Under the pieces are notes generated by a model that saw nothing but the letters and a program-made list of their open reading frames with translations, searched no databases and was not told the DNA's origin. A DNA stretch of 64,000 nucleotides from NCBI GenBank assembly GCA_022826945.1, contig JAJDTY010000044.1, forward strand, positions 1 to 64,000, in the 5' to 3' direction. The position numbers and the translations under genes were made by a program. Positions 24,996-33,767 of the stretch are shown piece after piece. Source of the DNA: Candidatus Binatia bacterium (GTDB lineage Bacteria > Desulfobacterota > Binatia > Bin18). Numbering within the stretch: the first letter of the stretch is position 1; each line of letters starts with the position of its first letter.

Positions 24996-25730
24996 CTACC
25001 GTTCGGCGCGTCCGTTTTCCCAATACGCCTTCGTATTGGTCATCACGACCTGCCGGCTGCCCCGTTCGATCTGAAAGAGTTTTTTCTCCGTAATGTCCAG
25101 ACAGGTCAGTTTTCCGCCATAGACGAGGCCGGTATCAATCCCAATTTTATACGGTAGGTCAAAACCAACTTCCCGTTGGGGGGTATGTCCGAAGACCACG
25201 GTATACGGCAGGTCGTGTGGGTGGGCAAAAAAATCCTCACGAATCCACAGCAGATCTTCCGCCCTCTGGTCCTCCAGGCGGTAGCCTGGGTTAATCCCGG
25301 CATGCACACAGAGAATAGCATCGGCTGGCAGATAGAGCTCAAGATTCAGGAAAAACGCTCGGTGAGCGTCGGGCAGGAGTGTCGCAACCTCATGACCGGG
25401 CGTCCAGGGATCGCACTGATAGCTGGCAAGGGTTTGGTCCCCGCCGTTCATCAGGAAGGACTGACCGTACAAGCCGTCATACCCCAGAAAGTCGAGGAAC
25501 ATATCTTCATGATTGCCCTTGAGAAACGTACAGCGACAGGCCTCAGCCGCCTTCACCCCTAAAAGCAGATCGACAACGGCCTTGGCATCGGGCCCGCGGT
25601 CAATATAGTCGCCCAGACATACCAGGTGATCTTCGGGCTGTAATGACAGCGCAGCCAGCAGGGCCTCAAGTTCCGCCGGACAGGCATGGACATCCCCAAC
25701 AATACACAATCGGCTGGCTTGCTCTCCCAC
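24996..25730 (-). CDS. Metallophosphoesterase (serine/threonine protein phosphatase / ApaH-like)
   Basis: A 244-residue calcineurin-like phosphoesterase. It has GDVHACPAEL, LGDYIDRGPDAK, KGNHEDMFLDF and VFGHTPQ, the metal-binding series GDxH, GDxxDRG, GNHE and GHTP. It fits PP1-like bacterial protein phosphatases or ApaH-type Ap4A hydrolases. GTG start at 25730 with AAGGAGG 5 bases upstream. It lies 9 bases after the enoyl-CoA hydratase stop, so one operon with it and lipB. Confidence 0.85.
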   Translation of the reverse strand: MGEQASRLCIVGDVHACPAELEALLAALSLQPEDHLVCLGDYIDRGPDAKAVVDLLLGVKAAEACRCTFLKGNHEDMFLDFLGYDGLYGQSFLMNGGDQTLASYQCDPWTPGHEVATLLPDAHRAFFLNLELYLPADAILCVHAGINPGYRLEDQRAEDLLWIREDFFAHPHDLPYTVVFGHTPQREVGFDLPYKIGIDTGLVYGGKLTCLDITEKKLFQIERGSRQVVMTNTKAYWENGRAER

Positions 25731-25739
25731 ACTGCCTCC

Positions 25740-26513
25740 TTATCGTCCCGTGTAGACCGGATCGCGTTTCTCGCGAAACGCCCGAATCCCTTCCTTCACA
25801 TCTTCGGACTGGAGCAATTTTCGCTGCTCTGCCATTTCAGCGGTCAATACATCTCCCAGACCGGCACCCAACGCGTTATGTATGGACGCTTTGATCGTCG
25901 CGAGTGCCAGAGGAGCATTCTTTGCCAAACGAGAGGTATAGTCTGCAACCTGCTCCCGAAAGTTGTCTCCGGGGAGAATACGGTTGACCAAGCCCATATT
26001 GGCCGCTTCCGGCGCATCGACCATCTCTCCGGTGAGGGCCATCTCCATACCGCGCAGGCCCGCCAGGCGGGGCAGGAAATAGCTGGCACCACCGTCAATC
26101 GTCAGCCCACGTTTCACAAAAATCAAGGAAAAACGCGCCGCCGGCGAAGCCAGGCGGATATCAGCAGCCAAGGCCAGCGAGCAGCCATATCCGGTAGCAA
26201 CCCCGTCAACCGCGGCAATCACCGGTTTGGGCAGATTCCAGATCATCCGAATCACGGCGTTAAAGCCGTCCTCGGTCAGTTCTTCCCCGGGAGTCGTCGG
26301 CTGTGAGGGGGCGGCCAACAAGTCCGCACCAGAGGAAAACGCCCCACCGGCCCCAGTCAACACAACCAGGCGGGTATCGGCGTCACGCGCGCTTTCGGCC
26401 AACGCCGCCTTCAGGGCATAAATGGTGTCACGATCAAGCGCGTTGCGACGCTCGGGCCGATTCAACGTCAGCCACCGAACATGGTCTTGTTTGTCATTCA
26501 GGAGATTCTCCAT
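25740..26513 (-). CDS. Enoyl-CoA hydratase/isomerase-family protein
   Basis: A 257-residue crotonase. VRWLTLNRPERRNALDRDT and GAGGAFSSGADL form the acyl-CoA oxyanion hole, then DGVATGYGCSLALAADIR and a third block ERGLTIDGGASYFLPRLAG. Asp-Gly-Gly replaces the usual acidic residue pair partly, so hydratase or isomerase activity is both possible. The start at 26513 is chosen for GGAGG 9 bases upstream; the ATG at 26522 overlaps that site. It overlaps the end of lipB by 20 bases. Confidence 0.85.
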   Translation of the reverse strand: MENLLNDKQDHVRWLTLNRPERRNALDRDTIYALKAALAESARDADTRLVVLTGAGGAFSSGADLLAAPSQPTTPGEELTEDGFNAVIRMIWNLPKPVIAAVDGVATGYGCSLALAADIRLASPAARFSLIFVKRGLTIDGGASYFLPRLAGLRGMEMALTGEMVDAPEAANMGLVNRILPGDNFREQVADYTSRLAKNAPLALATIKASIHNALGAGLGDVLTAEMAEQRKLLQSEDVKEGIRAFREKRDPVYTGR

Positions 26514-27198
26514 CGCGTACATCCTCCATGCGCGCCTCAAAAATCGAAGCAACGTTCTCAACGACAGCTCGCTCAACATCGGAAAAATCAATGGGCAGAA
26601 CGCTCTCCTGTTGTAAACTGGTCACTCCCTTATCAGCAAGCCCACAGGGCACGATGTCCGCAAACGGCCGCAGGTCGAGATCAACGTTGAGCGCAAAGCC
26701 GTGCAAAGACACGCGCTTGCAGACCGCAATACCGACCGCCCCGATTTTTTTCTCACCCACCCAGACGCCGGGATATCCTTCCTGGCGGCTTGTGTGAACG
26801 CTAAAGCGGAGACAGGTCTGTCGCATGACTTCCTCAAGCTGCGTGATGAAACGTCGCACCCCATATTTCTGTAACAGAGAAGAAAAGACCGGATACACAA
26901 CAAGCTGACCGGGGGCGTGGTAGGTCGCACCTCCACCTCGCTCTATATACTCGACGCTCAGCCCTTTCTCCCGAAGCTGGGCAGCCGAAAGCTTGATCTG
27001 CTCACACGGCCGGCGGTAGCCGAGGGTGATCACCGGCTGGTGTTGCGTCAGCAGGAGCGCGTTTGTCCACCGGTCAACGCACCAGGCGTGCCAGCGTCGC
27101 TGCACCTGGAGCGCCTGGGTATAAGTGGTCAGACCCAGCCGTATGCAGCGAATACCGCGCTGCAGCGTTTCGCCTCTTCGAGTCTGACGGTTAGCCAT
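26494..27198 (-). CDS. lipB: Octanoyltransferase LipB
   Basis: A 234-residue lipoate-pathway enzyme. LTQHQPVITLGYR, RGGGATYHAPGQLVVYPVF and VGEKKIGAVGIAVCKRVSLHGFA (catalytic lysine) precede IVPCGLADKGVTSL, with the catalytic cysteine. It transfers octanoyl from acyl carrier protein to lipoyl domains. ATG at 27198 (MANRQTRRG) is chosen because the further upstream frame is not conserved. It is divergent from the 27293 gene. lipA is not in the window. Confidence 0.93.
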   Translation of the reverse strand: MANRQTRRGETLQRGIRCIRLGLTTYTQALQVQRRWHAWCVDRWTNALLLTQHQPVITLGYRRPCEQIKLSAAQLREKGLSVEYIERGGGATYHAPGQLVVYPVFSSLLQKYGVRRFITQLEEVMRQTCLRFSVHTSRQEGYPGVWVGEKKIGAVGIAVCKRVSLHGFALNVDLDLRPFADIVPCGLADKGVTSLQQESVLPIDFSDVERAVVENVASIFEARMEDVRDGESPE

Positions 27199-27292
27199 GC
27201 TTCCCTTGTATTCTGGGGGCCGTAGCCCGTCTCTGGGAACATCCACTCTCTTGACCGTTTTTTCTTCGGGTGGTAGCGCGAGTGTATCCACT

Positions 27293-27658
27293 ATGCGTAC
27301 TCTCTCCGCGTTGTTTCGCAATATCCTTTTCGTTATCGGCGTTACTCTGGTCGCTCTTGGTCTGGGCAACACGCTGGTAGCGCACTTCAAAGTCCGGGAG
27401 TATCAGAGCGCTCTGGCCCGTACACCCCCTCCTGTTGCGGCCGAGCAAACGTTCGAGAAGAGTACCAAGTTGCACCACTTCTCAAGTGAAGCCTGGAGCC
27501 GCCGGTCCCTCAGCCAGGCGAAGCTTGACTTCTACCACGTGCTGCATACCGTCGGCTGGTTCATGCTGTGCAGCGGCGCACTGTGTGCGATTATAGCGGC
27601 TCGTCGCCAGCGCTACCGGCAGCCACGCTGGGTGTCGTCCTCAGCGGAGCACGGGTAG
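27293..27658 (+). CDS. Small two-helix membrane protein
   Basis: A 121-residue protein with two hydrophobic helices (RNILFVIGVTLVALGLGNTL and TVGWFMLCSGALCAIIAARR) around a polar 50-residue loop. ATG at 27293 is taken; there is no strong ribosome site. It is divergent from lipB, 94 bases apart. I recognise no family and cannot propose a function. Confidence 0.5.
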   Translation: MRTLSALFRNILFVIGVTLVALGLGNTLVAHFKVREYQSALARTPPPVAAEQTFEKSTKLHHFSSEAWSRRSLSQAKLDFYHVLHTVGWFMLCSGALCAIIAARRQRYRQPRWVSSSAEHG

Positions 27659-27716
27659 GGATTCATCTTGGATATTCCCCAACGCGGCGGAGACTCGCTT
27701 GAACCGCTTCGCTGCC

Positions 27717-27745
27717 AATATCACGAAAAAGTGATATTTTCGTGA
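27717..27745. promoter_or_regulatory. Nested palindromic operator upstream of the cof operon
   Basis: Two overlapping perfect inverted repeats: AATATCAC/GTGATATT (27717-27738, 6-base spacer) and TCACGAAAA/TTTTCGTGA (27721-27745, 7-base spacer). They lie 9 bases upstream of a TTGACA -35 box, the position of an activator or of a repressor that blocks it. A related half-site GTGATATT recurs at 27833. Confidence 0.65.
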
Positions 27746-27753
27746 TTCCCCCG

Positions 27754-27782
27754 TTGACATTACCCCCCCGCTCTACTAGTGT
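27754..27782 (+). promoter_or_regulatory. Candidate promoter of cofGHDE
   Basis: -35 TTGACA (perfect), 17-base C-rich spacer, -10-like TAGTGT (3 of 6). A weak -10 with a strong -35 fits a regulated promoter. Start of transcription would be near 27790, upstream of the GTG at 27817. Confidence 0.5.
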
Positions 27783-27816
27783 CGCAGTGGCATTTCAGCA
27801 TGGGAGACATCGCGTG

Positions 27817-28968
27817 CAATCTCACATTTCGGTGATATTAGACAAAGCGCTTTCAGATGCCGTTTTGTCCGCTGAGGACGGCTACCAGCTCATCAACTGC
27901 TCTGAGGAGGACTTTCCGGCACTCCTGGAGGCGGCGGGAACCCTGCGCGACCGGCACAAAGGCCGGACGGTGACCTATTCCCGGAAAGTCTTTCTGCCCG
28001 TCACCAATCTGTGTCGGGACCGGTGTTCGTACTGTACCTTTCGCAAGGACCCACGCGACCCGGACGCCTGGACCATGAGTCCGGAGGACATTCGGAGTTG
28101 GTTGGAGCGCGCTAAAAAACAGGGGTGTAAAGAAGCCCTCATGTGTTTGGGGGATAAGCCCGAAAAAGCCTTTCGGAGCTATCGGGAAACCCTGGCAGGC
28201 TTTGGCCACACCTCAACGACCGCCTACGTCTATCAGGCGTGTGAAATCGCCCTGTCCTACGGCGTCCTGCCCCACACCAATGCGGGTGTGCTGAGCTATG
28301 ACGAGATGAAATGGCTCAAAGACGTCAATGTCAGTCTTGGCCTCATGCTGGAAAACATCAGCCCCCGGCTGTGCGAGCGCGGCATGGCCCACTTTTCCGC
28401 GCCGGACAAGCGGCCCGAAGTCCGTGTCAAAATGATTCGCGAGGCCGGCGAGTTGGAGATCCCATTCACCACCGGCATTCTCATTGGTATCGGAGAAACC
28501 CGCGAAGAAGTGGTTGACAGCTTGCTCGCGATTCGCGCTCTGCACGAGGAATACGGCCACATTCAAGAAGTGATTGTGCAGAACTTCCGGGCCAAGCCGG
28601 ATACCAGAATGGCCGATGCCCCAGAGCCGGAAAGTTATGAAATGGCCCGAACGGTTGCCCTTGCGCGGTTGCTGTTGGGAGGACCAATGAATGTTCAGGC
28701 GCCGCCCAATCTCAGCCCGCACGACCACCGGCTGCTGTTGCGTTCCGGGATTAATGACTGGGGCGGTATTTCGCCGGTTTCGATAGATTACGTCAATCCA
28801 GAGGCGGCCTGGCCGCATCTGAATTTGCTTGCCAAGACGTGTACGGACGCCGGTTTTACCTTGCGCGAGCGGCTGGCCATTTATGAAGAGTATATAGACC
28901 GTCCGGGCTTTCTCTTGCCAGCCCTGCAGCCGCGTACACGCGAGTTGCAAGCCGAAGTGACGGCCTGA
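27817..28968 (+). CDS. cofG: FO synthase subunit 1 (CofG)
   Basis: A 383-residue radical-SAM enzyme. LPVTNLCRDRCSYCTFRKDP holds the CX3CX2C cluster; GYGVLPHTNAGVLSYDEMKWL-like SAM-domain features follow (HTNAGVLSYDEMKWLKDVNV). With CofH it makes 7,8-didemethyl-8-hydroxy-5-deazariboflavin (FO) for F420. GTG at 27817 is chosen for GGGAG 8 bases upstream and because it lies after the promoter; GTG at 27742 (+25 residues) would fall inside the palindrome. cofH follows 51 bases later, in the same operon. Confidence 0.92.
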   Translation, partial: QSHISVILDKALSDAVLSAEDGYQLINCSEEDFPALLEAAGTLRDRHKGRTVTYSRKVFLPVTNLCRDRCSYCTFRKDPRDPDAWTMSPEDIRSWLERAKKQGCKEALMCLGDKPEKAFRSYRETLAGFGHTSTTAYVYQACEIALSYGVLPHTNAGVLSYDEMKWLKDVNVSLGLMLENISPRLCERGMAHFSAPDKRPEVRVKMIREAGELEIPFTTGILIGIGETREEVVDSLLAIRALHEEYGHIQEVIVQNFRAKPDTRMADAPEPESYEMARTVALARLLLGGPMNVQAPPNLSPHDHRLLLRSGINDWGGISPVSIDYVNPEAAWPHLNLLAKTCTDAGFTLRERLAIYEEYIDRPGFLLPALQPRTRELQAEVTA

Positions 28969-29019
28969 TTTTCGCATCTGAGAGTAAACAATAATTTTCG
29001 AGCGTAAGGAGACCCAGCC

Positions 29020-30306
29020 GTGGCAACCGATCACATTGCCGGCATTCTCGATCACATTGATCCGCAGATTCGCACGATTCTTCATCGCGCCTTGGAAGAG
29101 GGAGAACTCTCCTGGCGAGACGGCCTCCAGCTATGCCAGACGAATGGTGTCGATTTTCACGCCGTCTGTCTAGTCGCCGACGAGATGCGCCGCCGCCAAG
29201 TCGGTGAGGTGGTGACCTATGTGGTCAACCGGAACATCAACTTCACCAATGTGTGCATTAAACACTGCACGTTTTGCGCGTTCAGCCGGGAGTACCGCGA
29301 GGAAGAAGGCTATTTCCTGCCCGAAGAGGAGATCGTGCGGCGGGCCCAAGAAGCGGTGAATATGGGCGCAACCGAAGTCTGCATGCAGGCCGGCCTGCCA
29401 CCCAAAATGAACGGCAGCCTCTATATCGATCTGACCCGGGCCGTGAAGAAAGCATTCCCTGACCTCCATATCCACGCGTTTTCGCCCGAAGAAGTCTTGT
29501 ACGGGTCGCTGCGCTCGGGGGTTTCCATTCTCGAGTATGTGCGAGAACTCAAAAATGCGGGCCTGGATACCCTGCCCGGTACCTCAGCGGAAATTCTGGA
29601 TCAGGATATCCGCGATATCATCGCCCCTGGACGCATTTCGACCAAGCAGTGGATTGAGGTCATTACCTCGGCTCACAGCCTCGGCATCCCGACCACCTCA
29701 ACCATTATGTATGGCCATATCGAGACACCCGAGCACTGGGTCAAACATATGAACCTGCTGCGCGACATTCAAAAGGAGACCGGCGGGTTTACCGAGTTTG
29801 TGCCGCTGTCGCTCATCCACCAGGAAGCGCCCATGTATCAGCGCAAACTCGTCAAAGGCGTCCGCGAGGGCGCGACCGGGGTAGAGGTCGTCAAGATGCA
29901 CGCGGTTGCCCGGCTGATGCTGGGCCCCACTTTCCGCAATATTCAGTCCTCCTGGGTCAAAGAGGGTCCCAAGCTGTCGCAATACTTGCTAACGGTGGGC
30001 GCGAATGATCTTGGGGGAACGCTTATCAACGAGAGCATTTCGACCTCAGCCGGTGCGCAGTACGGCCAGTTGGTTCCACCCAAAGAGTTGCGGCGTCTGA
30101 TCCGCGACGTGGGCCGCACCCCGGCTGAGCGTTCGACCACCTATAAGCTGCGGACGGTTTTTAACGGAACGGACGACAAGATCAGTCCTTTGGATATGGT
30201 TGAGAATGCCGACGAGCAATTCGGTTCCTACCGGAAGCTCGCCGCCTCGGACCAGTTTCGTTACGTTCACCCATTCGAGCGGGATAAACAAGAAACCGCA
30301 CACTAA
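29020..30306 (+). CDS. cofH: FO synthase subunit 2 (CofH)
   Basis: A 428-residue radical-SAM enzyme. NINFTNVCIKHCTFCAFSRE has the CX3CX2C cluster, and EVCMQAGLPPKMNGSLYIDL is typical of the CofH/MqnC branch. It supplies the tyrosine-derived intermediate that CofG condenses to FO. GTG at 29020 has AAGGAG 8 bases upstream. Context with cofG, cofD and cofE rules in CofH over the menaquinone enzymes MqnC/MqnE, which are similar in sequence. Confidence 0.92.
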   Translation: MATDHIAGILDHIDPQIRTILHRALEEGELSWRDGLQLCQTNGVDFHAVCLVADEMRRRQVGEVVTYVVNRNINFTNVCIKHCTFCAFSREYREEEGYFLPEEEIVRRAQEAVNMGATEVCMQAGLPPKMNGSLYIDLTRAVKKAFPDLHIHAFSPEEVLYGSLRSGVSILEYVRELKNAGLDTLPGTSAEILDQDIRDIIAPGRISTKQWIEVITSAHSLGIPTTSTIMYGHIETPEHWVKHMNLLRDIQKETGGFTEFVPLSLIHQEAPMYQRKLVKGVREGATGVEVVKMHAVARLMLGPTFRNIQSSWVKEGPKLSQYLLTVGANDLGGTLINESISTSAGAQYGQLVPPKELRRLIRDVGRTPAERSTTYKLRTVFNGTDDKISPLDMVENADEQFGSYRKLAASDQFRYVHPFERDKQETAH

Positions 30307-30342
30307 TCTGGAAGCGGAGGGCGTCCCTTCGCCCGTTCGATC

Positions 30343-31323
30343 GTGTCTAGCCTGACCTCCTTACGCATCACCGCCTTGGCCGGCGGTGTGGGGGCCGCGC
30401 GTTTCCTGCGCGGGGTCGTGCGGGTTGTGCCGGAGACAAGCCTGAGTGTCATCGTCAATACCGGCGATGACGAAGAATTCTTTGGCCTGTCAGTTTCTCC
30501 TGACCTAGACACGGTGACCTACACCCTGGCCAATGCCGTTGATTCTGAAAAAGGCTGGGGCTTACCCCAGGAAACTCATCGCTGCCTTGAGGCGCTCGGG
30601 CGCTATTATGCCGATACCTGGTTTGGCCTGGGTGACTCCGATCTTGCAACCCACCTGTTTCGGACCCAAGCGCTGGGCCAGGGGCAGACTCTCAGCCAGG
30701 TGACCGCGGCGATTGCTCGGAAGTGGGGTATTGAAGCAAGCGTGCTCCCCATGAGTAATGAACGCGTTCGGACGGTTGTGCATACCGAGGCGGGTGCCCT
30801 ACCCTTTCAGGAATACTTCGTGAAACAACGCAGCGAGGGCCACGTCTCGAAAGTGGAATTCCGTGGCCTTGAAACGGCCCAGGCAGCACCTGGAGTCGTC
30901 GAGGCCATTCACGGCGCCGACCTAGTGATCCTCCCGCCGAGCAATCCCATTGTCAGTATTGGCCCCATTCTTTCCTTACCGGGCGTACGCGAGGCCCTTC
31001 GAGGGACTACCGCTGCCGTGGTCGCAATCAGCCCCCTGGTCGCAGGGAAGCCTATCAAAGGGCCAGCTGACCGGATGCTTGAGGGCTTAGGTATCGAAGT
31101 CTCTTCGGTTGGGGTCGCTGAGTTGTATCAAGATTTTGTGGACACTTTTGTGCTCGATCAGCAGGATGTGGAACACGACCCAGCACCACGCGGACGCCTG
31201 GAAAAAATGGGGATGGCTGTTATTGTCACCGATACCGTCATGAGCGATATGGACAAGTCGATTGCTCTGGCACGAACGGTTATTGAGTTTGCCCATCAGA
31301 AACGCCCCAAAGCTATGTTATAA
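30343..31323 (+). CDS. cofD: 2-phospho-L-lactate transferase (CofD)
   Basis: A 326-residue enzyme beginning LRITALAGGVGAARFLRGVV, the CofD/FbiA nucleotide-binding motif. VNTGDDEEFFGLSVSPDLD and ILPPSNPIVSIGPILSLPGV are conserved. It joins FO to a phospho-lactyl or phosphoenolpyruvyl guanosine donor, giving F420-0. GTG start at 30343; GGAGG is 22 bases upstream, which is too far, so the true start is uncertain by a few codons. 36 bases after cofH. Confidence 0.92.
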   Translation: MSSLTSLRITALAGGVGAARFLRGVVRVVPETSLSVIVNTGDDEEFFGLSVSPDLDTVTYTLANAVDSEKGWGLPQETHRCLEALGRYYADTWFGLGDSDLATHLFRTQALGQGQTLSQVTAAIARKWGIEASVLPMSNERVRTVVHTEAGALPFQEYFVKQRSEGHVSKVEFRGLETAQAAPGVVEAIHGADLVILPPSNPIVSIGPILSLPGVREALRGTTAAVVAISPLVAGKPIKGPADRMLEGLGIEVSSVGVAELYQDFVDTFVLDQQDVEHDPAPRGRLEKMGMAVIVTDTVMSDMDKSIALARTVIEFAHQKRPKAML

Positions 31324-31351
31324 GTCGCACGGAGGACCTTGAGGACTTCTC

Positions 31352-32104
31352 ATGAGTACGATTGCCATTATCCCCATTCCCGGCGTTCCTCAGATCAAGC
31401 CCGGCGATGACCTGCCCGCCATCTTGCTCAAAGCCATCGATGACGCCAAAGTCGGCCTCAAGGATGGCGATATTTTGGTCATGTGCCAAAAGATTGTCTC
31501 CAAAGCCGAAGGCGCAGTCATTGACCTGCGGACCATCACCCCTTCACCGTTTGCCATACAAATTGCAGACATGTGGGAGAAAGACCCGCGCATGGTCGAG
31601 GTGGTGCTGACCGAGAGTAGTCGGATTGTTCGTATGAAAAACGGCGTGGTTATCACCGAGAGTAAACACGGCTGGGTGTGTGCCAACTCCGGCGTTGACG
31701 CCTCCAATACCATTGCCGACGACATCGTCATTCTCCTGCCCAAAGACCCGGACGCTTCAGCCCGTCATCTTCGTTTAACTATTGAGCAGCAGCGTCACAT
31801 TGCTATTGGCGTCATTATTACCGACACGTTTGGCCGGCCGTGGCGCGACGGCTTGGTCGAATTCGCGCTCGGTGTTTCCGGCCTTGACCCGCTCGACGAC
31901 CAGCGCGGAGAGGAAGACCTCCAGGGTCGCGAGCTACATCATACGGTCATTGCCGTGGCTGACGAACTCGCCGCGGCCGCAGGGCTGCTGATGGAAAAGA
32001 GTGCCGCCATGCCCGCCGTTCTGATACGCGGCTATCGCTTCAAACCAGCCGACGTTGGGAGCGAATCCCTGAAACGACCGGCCGACGCCGACCTGTTTCG
32101 CTAG
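31352..32104 (+). CDS. cofE: Coenzyme F420-0:L-glutamate ligase (CofE)
   Basis: A 250-residue protein with IPIPGVPQIKPGDDL, DILVMCQKIVSKAEGAVIDL, SKHGWVCANSGVDASNTI and VIITDTFGRPWRDGLVEFAL, all CofE/FbiB N-domain blocks. It adds gamma-glutamates to F420-0 with GTP. There is no FbiB-type nitroreductase domain fused, unlike in actinobacteria. It ends the cofG-H-D-E operon; dehydro-F420 reductase and the cofC/fbiD guanylyltransferase are not in the window. Confidence 0.92.
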   Translation: MSTIAIIPIPGVPQIKPGDDLPAILLKAIDDAKVGLKDGDILVMCQKIVSKAEGAVIDLRTITPSPFAIQIADMWEKDPRMVEVVLTESSRIVRMKNGVVITESKHGWVCANSGVDASNTIADDIVILLPKDPDASARHLRLTIEQQRHIAIGVIITDTFGRPWRDGLVEFALGVSGLDPLDDQRGEEDLQGRELHHTVIAVADELAAAAGLLMEKSAAMPAVLIRGYRFKPADVGSESLKRPADADLFR

Positions 32105-32267
32105 CCGTGGTCTTTCCCACCCCTTGGATGGGGAGCGGTCAGGGTCATCTGAAAAAAAGTTGTAGAGTGAGAGGCCGGGTGTTAGTATCTATCCTGATCG
32201 CTCGGTCGAACTTGACGATAATCCCGACTACCTTGCCGACTATGGTGGAAAGGGTGGCATTATCACA

Positions 32268-33767
32268 ATGGCTTCGCGTGATGTGGCTGGAGCGCGGCAC
32301 AGTCGAGACGGCGACCCTGCACCCTCACTCTTTGGGCACTACGAGCTTGACGCGCAGTTTTTTGACGAAACCTTTGAGTCCGTAGGGCAACCCCGCCCTC
32401 ACTACCAACTCCTTATCGACGAAATGGAGCGGATGTCCCAAGAGGAGGTTACGCGACTTCAGGAGCGTGTGACCCGCTCCTTTCTCCACGAGGGCATCAC
32501 CTTCACCGTGTACGGGGACGAGGAGTCTATCGAACGAGTCATCCCCATCGATTGCGTTCCCCGCCTCGTACTCGCCCGGGAGTGGGAGCATATCGAGCGG
32601 GGGCTCATTCAGCGTGTCCGGGCGCTGAACCTCTTTCTCGCGGATGTCTACGGCAAGGGTCATATTATTAGCGACGGTACCGTACCGCGCGACCTGGTGC
32701 ATGGCTGTCCGAATTACCGCCCCGAGATGGAGGGGGTCCAGGTGCCGCTCGGGGCCTATGTGTCGGTGTGTGGGAGTGACATCGTACGGACCGCCGATGG
32801 CTTCATGGTCTTGGAGGACAATCTCCGGGTACCTTCTGGAGTGTCGTATATGCTCGCCTGCCGGGAGGCGATCCGGCGCTCCTTCCCGCGGGTCTTTCGC
32901 CGCTACCACGTCCGGGCGGTGGACCACTACGGCCAGGAACTCCTCCGCGTTCTGCGCTCCCTCTCGCCTCGGAAGGGAGAAGAGCCGAGCATCGCCCTGC
33001 TTACACCCGGCGTATATAACTCGGCGTACTACGAACATGCCTTTCTGGCACGAGAGATGGGCATTGAACTCGTCACGGGCGACGACCTGCTCGTACGGGG
33101 AACACAGCTCTATATGCGCACGGTCCAGGGGTTGCGTCCCGTAGACGTCCTCTACCGGCGACTCGACGATGACTTTATCGACCCCAAAGCCTTTCGCCCG
33201 GATTCCCACCTGGGCGTTCCGGGGCTGTTTGAGGTCTATCGGGCCGGACGCCTCGCGCTGGCCAATGCACCCGGCACCGGGGTTGCGGACGACAAGGCGG
33301 TGTATTCGTATGTGCCCCGCATGATCCGCTATTACCTCGACCAGGAACCAATTCTCGACAACGTTGAAACCTTTCTCTGCCGAGAACCCGAGGGCCTGGC
33401 CTACACGCTTGAGCACCTTGAAAACTTGGTGGTCAAGGCGGTGGGCGAGTCTGGCGGGTACGGCATGTTGGTCGGACCACACGCCAGCCGGGAAGAGCGG
33501 GAAGCATTTGCCACCAAGCTCCGGGATCAGCCCGAGAATTATATCTCTCAGCCCGTTCTAGACCTATCTCGCGCACCATGCCTTATCGACGGACGCCTTG
33601 AGGCACGCCACGTCGACCTCCGACCCTTCGTGCTGCACGGGGAGGAGACCCGGATCGTGCCTGGCGGGCTGTGCCGGGTCGCTCTGCGCAGGGGCAGCCT
33701 GGTGGTGAACTCGAGTCAAGGTGGCGGCTCCAAAGATGCCTGGATCATTGAGGAGGATATGCCGTGA
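32268..33767 (+). CDS. Circularly permuted ATP-grasp protein (type 2)
   Basis: A 499-residue ATP-grasp with permuted domain order: catalytic GGYGMLVGPHASREER loop after RIVPGG-type segments; VLEDNLRVPSGVSYML and VKAVGESGGYGML are the family signatures. Members form amide or thioester bonds with ATP, proposed in comparative genomics to make or modify small peptides. It is normally next to an alpha-E (DUF403) gene, and is here, overlapping it by 4 bases (GTGA). ATG at 32268; no strong ribosome site. The substrate is unknown. Confidence 0.88.
   Translation: MASRDVAGARHSRDGDPAPSLFGHYELDAQFFDETFESVGQPRPHYQLLIDEMERMSQEEVTRLQERVTRSFLHEGITFTVYGDEESIERVIPIDCVPRLVLAREWEHIERGLIQRVRALNLFLADVYGKGHIISDGTVPRDLVHGCPNYRPEMEGVQVPLGAYVSVCGSDIVRTADGFMVLEDNLRVPSGVSYMLACREAIRRSFPRVFRRYHVRAVDHYGQELLRVLRSLSPRKGEEPSIALLTPGVYNSAYYEHAFLAREMGIELVTGDDLLVRGTQLYMRTVQGLRPVDVLYRRLDDDFIDPKAFRPDSHLGVPGLFEVYRAGRLALANAPGTGVADDKAVYSYVPRMIRYYLDQEPILDNVETFLCREPEGLAYTLEHLENLVVKAVGESGGYGMLVGPHASREEREAFATKLRDQPENYISQPVLDLSRAPCLIDGRLEARHVDLRPFVLHGEETRIVPGGLCRVALRRGSLVVNSSQGGGSKDAWIIEEDMP

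Noticed and set aside
27199-27390. N-terminal extension of lipB to 27390
   Set aside because: The extra 64 residues are basic, unconserved and lie in the divergent promoter region; ATG at 27198 gives the normal LipB length.
30316-30343. Hairpin GGGCG/CGCCC between cofH and cofD
   Set aside because: Only 5 bp with no conserved feature or T-run; it is probably chance in GC-rich sequence.
32325-33482. Long 385-residue minus-strand ORF
   Set aside because: It is the shadow of the permuted ATP-grasp gene, with low-complexity composition and no recognisable domain.
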